Origin: Sulfurimicrobium sp964384915
Lineage (GTDB): Bacteria > Pseudomonadota > Gammaproteobacteria > Burkholderiales > Sulfuricellaceae
Assembly (NCBI GenBank): GCA_964384915.1
Contig: CAYLMA010000009.1
Coordinates: 48,243 to 112,242 of the forward strand
Direction: 5' to 3'
Length of the DNA stretch: 64,000 nt
Positions within the stretch are counted from its first letter, which is position 1. Each line of letters begins with the position of its first letter. Shown here piece after piece: positions 16,333 through 24,848 of this stretch. Below the pieces are notes generated by a model. That model had not been told where the DNA came from. It worked only from the letters and a program-made list of their open reading frames with translations, and searched no databases. The position numbers and the translations under genes are program-made.

Positions 16333-17832
16333 ATGATCACCCCATCCCTGATCGCCAAGAACGACACCCAGGAACTGTTCCTGCTGCCGCAACTGGCCAA
16401 CCGCCACGGCCTTATCGCGGGCGCCACCGGCACCGGCAAGACGGTCACGCTGCAACTGATGGCGGAAAATTTCAGCCGCATCGGCGTGCCGGTGTTCATG
16501 GCCGACGTCAAGGGCGACCTTTCGGGCATCAGCCAGCCCGGCTCGGAAAAGCCCAAGATCGCCGAGCGCATTGCCAAACTGGGGCTCAGCGACTTCACTT
16601 TTTCCGGCTGCCCGGTCACGTTCTGGGACGTATTCGGCGAACAGGGCCACCCGGTGCGCGCCACCATTTCCGAAATGGGGCCGGTGCTCCTTGCCCGCAT
16701 GCTCAATCTCAACGACACCCAAGCCGGCGTGCTGACGCTGGTGTTCAAGATCGCCGACGACAATGGCCTGCTGCTGCTCGACCTCAAGGATTTGCAGGCC
16801 ATGCTGCGCCACGTGGGCGACAATGCCAAGGACTTCACCACCGCGTACGGCAACATTTCCGCCGCCAGCATCGGCGCCATCCAGCGCGGCCTGATCGCGC
16901 TGGAAGCCGAAGGGGCCGAAAAACTGTTCGGCGAGCCGGCGCTGAACATCGACGACCTGATGCAGTGTGATGCCAAGGGGCAGGGCATGATCAACCTCCT
17001 CGCCGCCGACAAGCTGATGCAAGCGCCCAAGATGTACGCCACCTTCCTGCTGTGGATGCTTTCAGAGCTGTACGAAAATCTGCCGGAAGTGGGCGATTTG
17101 GAAAAGCCCAAGCTGGTGTTCTTCTTCGACGAGGCCCACCTGCTGTTCAACGACGCCCCCCAGGCCCTGCAAGACAAGATCGAGCAAGTGGTGCGCCTGA
17201 TCCGCTCCAAGGGCGTGGGCGTCTACTTCGTCAGCCAGAACCCGCTCGATATCCCTGACAAGGTGCTGGGCCAGCTCGGCAACCGTGTCCAGCATGCCCT
17301 GCGCGCCTTCACGCCGCGCGACCAGAAGGCGGTGCGCGCCGCGGCGGAAACCTTCCGCGCCAATCCCGGCCTGGATGTGGAAGCCGCCATCACCGAGCTG
17401 GGCGTGGGCGAGGCCCTGGTCTCCCTGCTCGACGAAAAGGGCCGCCCGCACCCGGTGGAGCGCGCGCTGATCGTCCCGCCGCGCAGCCAGCTCGGACCCG
17501 TCACCCCCGAGCAGCGCCAGGCCATCATCCGGCAATCGGTGATCTATGGCCACTATGAAGCCGAAGTGGACCGCGAGTCCGCGTATGAAAAGCTGAAGGC
17601 ACGGGCTGAACAAGCCCCTTCTTCCGCGCCCGCCAGCGAGTCTGAAGCCGAAAAACCCGCCAGCGGCGGCTGGCTGGACGAAATCGGCGGCATGCTGGGC
17701 GGCGGCGGGCGCGGCAGCCGCCAGGGCGTCGCCGAAACCGCTCTCAAAAGCGCCGCCCGCGCCATCGGCTCGCAACTCGGGCGCCAGATCGTGCGCGGCG
17801 TGCTGGGCTCTATCCTGGGCGGGAAACGTTAG
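16333..17832 (+). CDS. HerA-like ATPase, DUF853 (YjgR) family
   Basis: Putative P-loop ATPase of 499 residues. Walker A GATGTGKTV is at about residues 33-41 and a Walker B-like stretch KLVFFFDEAHLLF near residue 260. FVSQNPLDIPDKVLGQLGNR resembles the sensor region of HerA/FtsK ATPases. The C-terminus is Gly/Ser-rich with a conserved helix (SAARAIGSQLGRQIVRGVLGS is the last block, about 478-498). The cellular role of the family is unsettled. The gene is monocistronic and divergent from yebC. Confidence 0.9.
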   Translation: MITPSLIAKNDTQELFLLPQLANRHGLIAGATGTGKTVTLQLMAENFSRIGVPVFMADVKGDLSGISQPGSEKPKIAERIAKLGLSDFTFSGCPVTFWDVFGEQGHPVRATISEMGPVLLARMLNLNDTQAGVLTLVFKIADDNGLLLLDLKDLQAMLRHVGDNAKDFTTAYGNISAASIGAIQRGLIALEAEGAEKLFGEPALNIDDLMQCDAKGQGMINLLAADKLMQAPKMYATFLLWMLSELYENLPEVGDLEKPKLVFFFDEAHLLFNDAPQALQDKIEQVVRLIRSKGVGVYFVSQNPLDIPDKVLGQLGNRVQHALRAFTPRDQKAVRAAAETFRANPGLDVEAAITELGVGEALVSLLDEKGRPHPVERALIVPPRSQLGPVTPEQRQAIIRQSVIYGHYEAEVDRESAYEKLKARAEQAPSSAPASESEAEKPASGGWLDEIGGMLGGGGRGSRQGVAETALKSAARAIGSQLGRQIVRGVLGSILGGKR

Positions 17833-17912
17833 GGGTCTGGCTGCAAGTGCAGTAAAATCCACGCCTCTTCGCTGCATAATTGATATTTGGCAACTTAATT
17901 GATAGAGAGACT

Positions 17913-18299
17913 ATGAAATTTATTGTGAGAACGTTTTTCAGAACCCTGCGCCTTGTTTTGACCCCTTTCATGCTGGCAGGAGAAAAGCTGAGCACCCCGC
18001 AAGGCATCGCGCGCCTGCCAGAAGCGCAACAGAAAGTGGACCAGGAATGCCGGAATCTGGCGCTCTACCAGTTCAGGAGCTGCCCCTTCTGCATCAAGGT
18101 AAGGAAGGAGATCAGCCGCCTCTCCCTGAACATCGAATTGCGCGATGCGCAGCGCGACCCAGAGCACCGCGAAGCCCTGCTGCAAGGCGGCGGCAAGATC
18201 CAGACGCCGTGCCTGAAAATCACCGACGAGCAGGGCAACAGCCGCTGGATGTACGAATCCGGCGACATCATCCAGTACCTGCAGCAGCGCTTTTCCTAG
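17913..18299 (+). CDS. Glutaredoxin/thioredoxin-fold protein
   Basis: Protein of 128 residues with an N-terminal hydrophobic stretch (FVRT-like, about residues 5-22) and a glutaredoxin domain whose active site is CPFC in YQFRSCPFCIKVR. The cis-proline motif IQTPCLKI and the C-terminal GDIIQYLQQRF are those of glutaredoxin/GST N-terminal domains. I use the ATG at 17913; an in-frame TTG 11 codons upstream is weaker. It is probably a membrane-anchored thiol reductase (inference). Confidence 0.85.
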   Translation: MKFIVRTFFRTLRLVLTPFMLAGEKLSTPQGIARLPEAQQKVDQECRNLALYQFRSCPFCIKVRKEISRLSLNIELRDAQRDPEHREALLQGGGKIQTPCLKITDEQGNSRWMYESGDIIQYLQQRFS

Positions 18300-18354
18300 G
18301 ATTTCGTTCTAAACGCGGTGTTTGGGCGCCCTGCTCAGTTTTGGGAAGCGGCGA

Positions 18355-19257
18355 TTATTTCAGCGCCTTGGCCGTCCTGTCCCACTGGATGGAGCCTTGA
18401 GCGAGGTTCCACGACCAGAACACCTTGGTGACTTTTCCGCCAATCCTGTTTTTGCCGATAAAGCCGAGAATTCGGCTATCCACGCCAAAATTCCGGTTAT
18501 CCCCCAGTACGAAGTAGTTGTCCGCGGGAATCTGCTTGGGACCAAAGCTGGCCATTTCATCACCCATATTGATCGTGCTGATTTCGTTACTGAAAAAGGC
18601 ATAGGGTTCCACCAGTTTTTTGCCGTTCACGATCACTTCCTTGCCGCGGATTTCGAGCATGTCGCCCGGCCCGGCAATAATCCTGCTGATGACCTGGCCC
18701 TCCATGATATTTGTCAGTTGAGCAGTCGTCTTGGTTTTCTTCCCAAGTTCGATTAGCGCAATATCTCCCTTTTCAGGAAAGGCAAGCTTGTTGATGACCA
18801 AGACATCGTTCACCAGGATGGCCGGTTCCATGCTGTCGGAGGTGACATAAAAAGCACGGACCACATTTTTTCCGACGAAGAAATCCATAAGCGGGTTCGC
18901 CGTAACAAGCAGGAGCAGGAAAATCCCAGCATAAGCCCAAGGTCTGTTGAACCAGGCCAAGCGGTAATCCTCTCGCTGTTCCTTGGCGCTGCGGAAGGCA
19001 TCCAGCGCGATCAGCACAACGCCGGCGAACGGCACACCGAGCAAGAGAATGCCGACAAACCGGTTCTCCACGTACATGAACGCAATAGCCGCCAGCCACG
19101 AGGCAACGATGAGCGTTATATACAGGATGACGCCGCGAGCCAGGTGGCCGGCATAAATCTGGCCCAATCCGGGACAAATTGACATCAGCAGGGCGATTTG
19201 CGGCTCACGCCGTTCGCTTTGGGGTGTATGGTTGCCAGTATGCTTATGCTTTTCCAT
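18355..19257 (-). CDS. S26 signal-peptidase-like membrane protein lacking the catalytic Lys
   Basis: Protein of 300 residues from the ATG at 19257 (GGAAA site 6 bases upstream); an ATG four codons earlier is possible. The N-terminal half holds a membrane domain beginning CPGLGQIYAGHLARG, with four hydrophobic segments. The C-terminal half is a type I signal peptidase domain: box B SDSMEPAILVNDVLV with the nucleophile Ser142, and box E YFVLGDNRNFGVDSR. In box D the expected Lys before Arg is Ser191 (VISRIIAGPGD), so the Ser-Lys dyad appears broken. It may be a specialised or inactive peptidase. The gene stands alone between repeats. Confidence 0.8.
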   Translation of the reverse strand: MEKHKHTGNHTPQSERREPQIALLMSICPGLGQIYAGHLARGVILYITLIVASWLAAIAFMYVENRFVGILLLGVPFAGVVLIALDAFRSAKEQREDYRLAWFNRPWAYAGIFLLLLVTANPLMDFFVGKNVVRAFYVTSDSMEPAILVNDVLVINKLAFPEKGDIALIELGKKTKTTAQLTNIMEGQVISRIIAGPGDMLEIRGKEVIVNGKKLVEPYAFFSNEISTINMGDEMASFGPKQIPADNYFVLGDNRNFGVDSRILGFIGKNRIGGKVTKVFWSWNLAQGSIQWDRTAKALK

Positions 19258-19328
19258 TATGCTTTCCATCTTGAAGAGCGCTTGTTGAGTTCCCCCCGCA
19301 GGGCTTAAGGAAGCGCTAATTTATTCCC

Positions 19329-19431
19329 CAGCCCTGTCATTGCGAGCGTAGCGAAGCAGTCTCAATCCATTGAACTTGATTGCTTACTGGCTGCTTCGTC
19401 GCTCCTCTCCTCGTACAGGATTTTAAATTCA
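19329..19431. repeat. Intergenic inverted repeat, 'TCATTGCGAGCG' type
   Basis: The left part reads gtcattgcgagcgtagcgaa. The right part, ggctgcttcgtcgctcctc, is its imperfect complement on the other strand. The two are separated by about 35 bases. This sequence type is a common dispersed chromosomal palindrome in many proteobacteria (from general knowledge). It fills most of the 200-base gap between the signal-peptidase-like gene and hemF. Confidence 0.65.
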
Positions 19432-19460
19432 ATTTTGGTCGAAATCCCGTGGGGAAATGA

Positions 19461-20390
19461 CTATTCATCAGCACTTCCCCAATCATTGCCCAGCCAATCC
19501 CTCCCAGCCAGGAAGTCGCTGTAAAGCCTGGCTTCCGCGCTCCCCGCCTCGGGCTTCCAGTCGTAGCGCCATTTGACGATCGGCGGCAGGGACATCAGAA
19601 TGGACTCGGTGCGGCCACCGGACTGGAGGCCGAACAGGGTGCCGCGGTCGAACACCAGGTTGAATTCCACGTAGCGCCCACGCCGGTAGGCCTGAAAATC
19701 CCGCTCGCGTTCGCCGTAAGGCAGGTTCTTGCGCCGCTCCAGGATGGGGATGTAGGCGGGCAGGAAATGGTCGCCCACGCTCTGCACCAGGCCGAAACTG
19801 GTGGCGAAATCCCGCTCGTTGAAGTCATCGAAGAAAATGCCGCCGATGCCTCGCGGTTCCTGGCGATGCTTGAGGTAGAAGTATTCGTCGCACCATTGTT
19901 TGAAGCGCGGATAATGCGCGCCGCCGAAGGGCCGCAGGGCATCGAAGCAAGTCTGGTGAAAATGCACGGCATCTTCTTCGTAACCATAGTAGGGGGTGAG
20001 ATCCATGCCGCCGCCGAACCACCACACCGGATCTGCGCCCTCTTTCTTGGCGATGAAGCAGCGCACGTTCATGTGCACGGTGGGCGCATGCGGATTGCGC
20101 GGATGGAACACCAGCGACACGCCCATGGCCTCGAAGCTGCGCCCCGCCAACTCCGGACGGTGGGCGCTGGCGGAAGGCGGCAGGTTGGGCCCGAAGACGT
20201 GGGAAAAGTTGACCCCGCCGCGCTCCAGCACATCCCCTTCCTCCAGTACGCAACTGGTTCCGCCGCCCCCTTCCGGGCGCACCCATGAATCGCGCCGGAA
20301 CGCATTGCCATCCACCTGCTCCAGGCGCTCGACAATACTGTCTTGCAACTGAAGTAGATAGTCCTTGACCAGCCGGGTGTCCATACTCAT
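19461..20390 (-). CDS. hemF: Oxygen-dependent coproporphyrinogen III oxidase
   Basis: Converts coproporphyrinogen III to protoporphyrinogen IX using O2, in haem synthesis. The start at 20390 (MSMDTRLVKDYLLQLQ) has AAGG 9 bases upstream; the frame is open for 24 more codons, but those do not resemble HemF. Signature segments WWFGGGMDLTPYYGYEEDA and YVEFNLVFDRGTLFGLQSGG are intact. Length of 309 is normal. An O2-dependent enzyme shows the organism can live with oxygen. Confidence 0.95.
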   Translation of the reverse strand: MSMDTRLVKDYLLQLQDSIVERLEQVDGNAFRRDSWVRPEGGGGTSCVLEEGDVLERGGVNFSHVFGPNLPPSASAHRPELAGRSFEAMGVSLVFHPRNPHAPTVHMNVRCFIAKKEGADPVWWFGGGMDLTPYYGYEEDAVHFHQTCFDALRPFGGAHYPRFKQWCDEYFYLKHRQEPRGIGGIFFDDFNERDFATSFGLVQSVGDHFLPAYIPILERRKNLPYGERERDFQAYRRGRYVEFNLVFDRGTLFGLQSGGRTESILMSLPPIVKWRYDWKPEAGSAEARLYSDFLAGRDWLGNDWGSADE

Positions 20391-20409
20391 GCTAATAAAC
20401 CTTAGTTTG

Positions 20410-20437
20410 AAACCACGGAGGGCACGAGGGAAAGCAA
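20410..20437. repeat. Possible half of a dispersed 'accacggagg' repeat
   Basis: The stretch gaaaccacggagggcacgag in the gap between hemF and the next gene resembles one arm of the accacggaggacacgg-type intergenic palindromes seen in other bacteria. I see no convincing second arm nearby, so this may be a decayed copy. Confidence 0.3.
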
Positions 20438-20540
20438 GCCAAGGGCTTTTTTCAGCCTCCACGGGAAATGCAGACGGCGTGCAATCCTTCGTTTTTGCTC
20501 GGCGTTCTCGGTTCTAGATTGATTATTGCTGAATCATTTC

Positions 20541-21368
20541 CTAAGTACCTGGCTCCGTCCATTCGTGGATGGACCAGCGCCGCGTAATCAAGCCGTTGCG
20601 GCCGCGGCCACGCTGAACAAGCGCATTGCCGCCCGCGCGCAGGGCTTCGAAATGGCCGGGCGCGAACAGCGGCTTGCCTTCGCGGTAAGGCAGGGTGGAG
20701 AGCTCGATGATCCAGGGCTGGACGCCCCCGCTGCGGCGCCCAAATGAAAATTCACAGTCCAGAAACGGCACCATATCTTCGCGCTCCAGCTCCTGCGCTT
20801 CGAACAGGTCTTCCAGCGAGGCGGCCTGGCGCGTGAAGCCGGGCCGGTCGCGCACAAACAGGAAATAGCCGCCAACCACCAGCAGGTAGCCCTTGCGCGG
20901 CACGATACGGCCATCCGCTTCGGCTTCCTCCAGGAGGCGCAAGGTGATCACGCCACCCTCAACGCCCGCGATTCGACGCCATTTTTCCACCACCGTGCCG
21001 TGCATGTTTTCTTCCACCAGCACCTCTCCCTCGAAACGCATGCGGTGGGTGTTGTCACGACCGCGGGTGGGCTGATAGTCGATCTGGCGCCGCCGGTGCA
21101 ACAGCTCGCCGCCCGCCAGCGTCATGCCGGCGATACCTTGTTGCCGCGCCAGCCAGAGCAGCTCATCGGTGTTGCATTCGGCCAGCGAGGCCTTGCCGGA
21201 GAAATCCGGGCGCCCTGCCGGAATACGCAGATCGGCTTGCAAGGCAGAAGTCTGGAGCCAGTAGGCCCGGGTAGAGGCATCCGCGGGCTTGCCTTTGGCT
21301 TCCATGGAAATGCGCTGCCAGACCCCAAGAAAGCCTTCTGGAACGGGATCGATCAACGTATCGCTCAT
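20541..21368 (-). CDS. Unknown protein at the end of the Mla-type operon
   Basis: Family not firmly recognised. The 275-residue protein has no signal peptide or membrane segment. It contains WLQTSALQADLRIPAGRPDF near residue 37, a pattern somewhat like Hri1-type beta-barrel proteins, and later WRRIAGVEGGVITLRLLEE and strands such as YLLVVGGYFLFVRDRP. It looks like an all-beta, lipocalin-like fold (inference). It overlaps the lipoprotein gene upstream (ATGA), which suggests a coupled role with the lipid transport system or simple operon membership. Confidence 0.6.
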   Translation of the reverse strand: MSDTLIDPVPEGFLGVWQRISMEAKGKPADASTRAYWLQTSALQADLRIPAGRPDFSGKASLAECNTDELLWLARQQGIAGMTLAGGELLHRRRQIDYQPTRGRDNTHRMRFEGEVLVEENMHGTVVEKWRRIAGVEGGVITLRLLEEAEADGRIVPRKGYLLVVGGYFLFVRDRPGFTRQAASLEDLFEAQELEREDMVPFLDCEFSFGRRSGGVQPWIIELSTLPYREGKPLFAPGHFEALRAGGNALVQRGRGRNGLITRRWSIHEWTEPGT

Positions 21369-21982
21369 GGCTTGAAGCCTTTGGCCTGGGCGGCAAAGAA
21401 TCCGGCTGCTTCGCTCAGGACGCGCTGCACAGCCTGGTTGGCCACCACCACTCCGCCATAGGGGTCATCGCTGGCTGCATTCTCGATGACGTCGAATTCA
21501 CGCGTTGCGAGAATGCGCCGCCCCGCCACATCGATCAGTTGTGCGCGCAAGGTAAAACGTACCCTGCTTGGCGCAGAAGTAAAATCCTGCTGCAGGCGCA
21601 CGATTTCGCTATCCAGCCGCAGTTGTGCCGTAACCCCCCCAGCGGCCTGCGACACCGCAGCAAAGGCTCCACTTGCCTCAAGCGCGCGCACCAGTAGCGG
21701 TGCAAGCATTTTCTCGGGCGTATCGATCCACTGATTACGCGAAAAATACTCCAGCTCGTGCGCCTTTCTGACATAGGCCATGCGTGGGCTATCGAAACCG
21801 GGATGCGCCTTGGGCCGGGTTACCAGCAGCACGGGTGCGCCGTTCGCCGCAGCGGCATGGCCCTGGAATTGCGCCTGCAGCACGTAAGTGTTGAGCGCAT
21901 CATTCCTGACCGGCTGCAGCGGGCTGCAGCCCGCAACAAAGGCCAATCCAAGCACCAGGACTCCTGCTTTCATCCACTTCAT
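21365..21982 (-). CDS. ABC-type transport auxiliary lipoprotein (PqiC/YmbA-like)
   Basis: Outer membrane lipoprotein component of an MCE-type lipid transport system. From the ATG at 21982 (MKWMKAGVLVLGLAFVAGC) it has 205 residues. The lipobox ends VAGC at Cys19. The domain matches the ABC_trans_aux family in length and in the motif YFSRNQWIDTPEKMLAPLL. An in-frame start 11 codons upstream would precede the signal peptide with charged residues. It lies 10 bases after the MCE gene. Confidence 0.85.
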   Translation of the reverse strand: MKWMKAGVLVLGLAFVAGCSPLQPVRNDALNTYVLQAQFQGHAAAANGAPVLLVTRPKAHPGFDSPRMAYVRKAHELEYFSRNQWIDTPEKMLAPLLVRALEASGAFAAVSQAAGGVTAQLRLDSEIVRLQQDFTSAPSRVRFTLRAQLIDVAGRRILATREFDVIENAASDDPYGGVVVANQAVQRVLSEAAGFFAAQAKGFKP

Positions 21983-21992
21983 CGCATTTTCC

Positions 21993-22913
21993 TCATTCTC
22001 CCGGGCCGGGCTCATCCGGCTGTTTTCCCAGCAGCAACATGTTGGGGCTGCGCCCCACTTCCTCGCTGACGCGCTTGAGCGTAGCGCTCAGTTCGCGCAT
22101 TTCAGCCACGGTGCGCTCCAGTTCCGGCACCACGCCTTCCGCCATCTGGTTCATGCCACCGCTGACATCCTTGGCGGTCTTGTTCACCGCCACGCTGGCG
22201 CGGGAAGCGTCGCCAGCCATTTTTTCCAGTGCCGCCGTGCTTTTGCTCGCGCGCTCGATCAACTGCGGCAGTTCGGCGCTGGCCTTGGCTGTGTTGTCCA
22301 TGGTGCGCGCCGCGCCCTTCATTCCGGTTTCAATCGCATCCTTGTTTGCCGCCAGCGTGGCCGCCAGCGTGGACATGTCGGCCATCATGCTGCGGAAGGC
22401 GCGCCGGTTGCCTTCATCCAGAACCGCGCTGAGCCCCACGGATACCTGGTTCAGGCTGGAAAGCAGGTCGGTCACCGCCGTGTCCAGCCGCATCAGCAGC
22501 GACGGGCCGGTTTTGATGACGGGATGTTTTTCTCCCGGCTTAGCCTTGAGCTCCGGCGAATCGCGGCTGCCGCCGCTGAGTTCGACCTGTGCAATGCCGG
22601 TCAGCCCCTGGACCCGCAAAATTGCCACGGTGTTTTCCCGGATTGGCGTGCCATGCTCAATATCGAGTTCGAGGCGAACGCGTTCGCCATTTTCCAGTGA
22701 AATACGCCTGACCCGTCCGACCTCGACGCCGCGGTATTTGACCGGCGCATTGAGGTTGAGCCCGGCAACTGATTCTTTCATGTAAGCCAGGTAGGTATCG
22801 TAATTTTTGCGGTATTGCGCTGCCCCGCTCAACCAGAGAATGCCGGCCACCAGCGCGACGAACAGCACAACAACGAACAGTCCGACGATGGTGTGGTTTA
22901 CTTTTGTTTCCAC
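21993..22913 (-). CDS. MCE-domain lipid transport protein (MlaD/PqiB-like)
   Basis: Substrate-binding MCE protein of 306 residues, anchored by one N-terminal helix (VGLFVVVLFVALVAGILWL). The MCE domain follows (YMKESVAGLNLNAPVKYRGV, RVQGLTGIAQVELSGG). The C-terminal half is a long helical region with many Ala/Ser/Met and heptad-like spacing. The start is best placed at GTG 22913, with GGGAG 5 bases upstream; it overlaps the ATPase gene by 16 bases. It forms hexameric rings or tubes across the periplasm in related systems. Confidence 0.9.
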   Translation of the reverse strand: METKVNHTIVGLFVVVLFVALVAGILWLSGAAQYRKNYDTYLAYMKESVAGLNLNAPVKYRGVEVGRVRRISLENGERVRLELDIEHGTPIRENTVAILRVQGLTGIAQVELSGGSRDSPELKAKPGEKHPVIKTGPSLLMRLDTAVTDLLSSLNQVSVGLSAVLDEGNRRAFRSMMADMSTLAATLAANKDAIETGMKGAARTMDNTAKASAELPQLIERASKSTAALEKMAGDASRASVAVNKTAKDVSGGMNQMAEGVVPELERTVAEMRELSATLKRVSEEVGRSPNMLLLGKQPDEPGPGE

Positions 22914-23680
22914 GCTTGCTCCCAAGCCGCCCGGCCACGCGCCCCATGAAAATATTCACGAATAATGGGGTGCTCCGCCTGCGACAATTCTTCCATGGTT
23001 CCAATTCCCAGCACACGATTCTCGCCCAGCACGGCTACCCGGTCGGCCACACGCCATAGCAGATCCAGATCGTGCGTCACCATCATGATGGTCAAGCCGA
23101 GGGATTCTTTCAAGTTCTTTACCAGTTCATCAAAGCCGCTGGCGCTGAGCGGATCCAGGCCCGCCGTGGGTTCGTCGAGAAACACCAGCTCCGGCTCCAG
23201 CGCCAACGCCCTTGCCAGCGCGGCCCGCTTGCGCATGCCACCTGAAAGTTCATTCGGATATTTGGCACCAGCGCCGGCCGGCAGCCCGGTGAGCGCGATC
23301 TTCAGCGCGGCAAGTTCATCGATCAGGGCGCTATCCAGCCCGGTATGCTCACGCAGGGGCAGGCCGACATTTTCGAGCACGGTCAGCGAGCTGAACAGGG
23401 CGCCGCGCTCGAACATCACTCCCCAGCGGCGGCGCAGGGGCAGTGCCGCCTCGTCATCCAGCCCAAGCACTTCCTGCCCGAACACCTTTATTGACCCTGA
23501 CAGGGGTTTCTGCAGCAAGATGATTTCACGCAGCAATGTCGATTTTCCACACCCGCTCCCGCCGACCAAGGCGAAGATCTCGCCCTTTCGAACGTTGAGG
23601 CTTACGTCCTCATGCACGGACAATGCACCAAAACGCGTGTAGATGCGATCAACTTCGACAACATTCGAAGATTCGATCAT
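22898..23680 (-). CDS. Lipid ABC transporter ATPase (MlaF-like)
   Basis: ABC ATPase of 260 residues. Walker A GGSGCGKSTL, the signature LSGGMRKRAALARAL and Walker B LVFLDEPTAGLDPLSA are visible, with the H-loop in MMVTHDLD. GGMRKR after the signature is typical of MlaF-type ATPases. It starts at the stop of the permease gene (1-base overlap) and powers lipid movement between the membranes. Confidence 0.93.
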   Translation of the reverse strand: MIESSNVVEVDRIYTRFGALSVHEDVSLNVRKGEIFALVGGSGCGKSTLLREIILLQKPLSGSIKVFGQEVLGLDDEAALPLRRRWGVMFERGALFSSLTVLENVGLPLREHTGLDSALIDELAALKIALTGLPAGAGAKYPNELSGGMRKRAALARALALEPELVFLDEPTAGLDPLSASGFDELVKNLKESLGLTIMMVTHDLDLLWRVADRVAVLGENRVLGIGTMEELSQAEHPIIREYFHGARGRAAWEQAWKQK

Positions 23681-24804
23681 CAGATTTTCAGCCAGCTAAA
23701 GATTACCGAAAACACGGCATCCATCACGATGACCAGAAAAATCGATTGAACCACACTGACGGTCGTTTGACGGCCTACGCTGTCGGCGCTGCCGCCCACC
23801 TGAAACCCCTGGAAACAGCCAACGACGCCTACGATAACGGCGAAAACCAGTGCTTTGCCCAAGCCCACAAGATAGGAAGAAAGCTTGACAGCATCCTCCA
23901 ACCTGTCCATGAAGTCGGCATAGTTGATCCCAAGCTGGGTCTTGGCCATCACCATCCCCCCCACAATACCCAGAATGTCCGCATAAACCGTTAACAGGGG
24001 GACTGCAATAATCAGTGCCAGTATTTTAGGCAGCACCAGAAAATCCATGGGCGCAATACCGATGGTGCGCATGGCGTCGATTTCCTCGGTCACCTTCATG
24101 GTGCCGATCTGGGCGGTAAAAGCCGAGCCGGAGCGACCGGCAACGATGATGGCTGTTAGCAAGGGGGACATCTCGCGCAACATGGAAAGCCCCACCAGGT
24201 CAGCCACGAAAATGCTCGCACCATAGCGCGCCAGCTGCTCGGCCCCCTGGTAGGAAACCACCACACCCATCAGAAAAGAAAGCAATCCCACGATTGGAAG
24301 GGCCTCGAACCCGGCGCTCTGGATATTGTGCAGCAGCGGTCGAATCCTTATGCGGGAGGGCTGTTTAATGAGGCGCAGCGCAGACAGGGCAGCCTCGCCT
24401 ACGAAGGCGAGCATCATGGCCACCTGTTCCATATGCCCTGAGAATCTGCGTCCCAGCTGCTCCAGCGCTCCAGGCTGGACAGGCTGCGCCGCCATTGAAT
24501 CTTCCGTACGTGCGACGATCATGCCCAGCAGGGCGGCAAAAGCAGGCCGCAATCCCTGCACTGTCAAACGGCAACCGGCAAGCTCACCTTCTCGCTTAAG
24601 TCGATACAGCAGCCACGCACCGGCAGTATCCATGGCTTGCAACTTGGTACAGTCGATCAAAATATCCCTGCCCACTGGCCAACGCTGTGCTGTTAACTGC
24701 TGTTTCAAGTGATCGGCAAACTGCAATACCCACGCACCGTGGCAATGTATCGCCCCATCCGCATCTACTACTTCGATTTCAGCCTGGCTGGTTCCATGTA
24801 TCAT
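23680..24804 (-). CDS. Lipid ABC transporter permease with N-terminal STAS domain (MlaE-like)
   Basis: Permease of about 374 residues. The first 110 residues form a STAS-like domain (ILIDCTKLQAMDTAGAWLLY), which in E. coli is a separate protein, MlaB. The permease part has the MlaE signature VVSYQGAEQLARYGASIFVAD and RSGSAFTAQIGTMKVTEEID, with five to six membrane segments. I use the ATG at 24804; an upstream TTG at 24831 is possible. The fusion gives a compact system of four core genes. Confidence 0.9.
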   Translation of the reverse strand: MIHGTSQAEIEVVDADGAIHCHGAWVLQFADHLKQQLTAQRWPVGRDILIDCTKLQAMDTAGAWLLYRLKREGELAGCRLTVQGLRPAFAALLGMIVARTEDSMAAQPVQPGALEQLGRRFSGHMEQVAMMLAFVGEAALSALRLIKQPSRIRIRPLLHNIQSAGFEALPIVGLLSFLMGVVVSYQGAEQLARYGASIFVADLVGLSMLREMSPLLTAIIVAGRSGSAFTAQIGTMKVTEEIDAMRTIGIAPMDFLVLPKILALIIAVPLLTVYADILGIVGGMVMAKTQLGINYADFMDRLEDAVKLSSYLVGLGKALVFAVIVGVVGCFQGFQVGGSADSVGRQTTVSVVQSIFLVIVMDAVFSVIFSWLKI

Positions 24805-24848
24805 GATCCGATTTTGCTTAGCCGGGACCAAAAGATCAAGGTTTTAGC

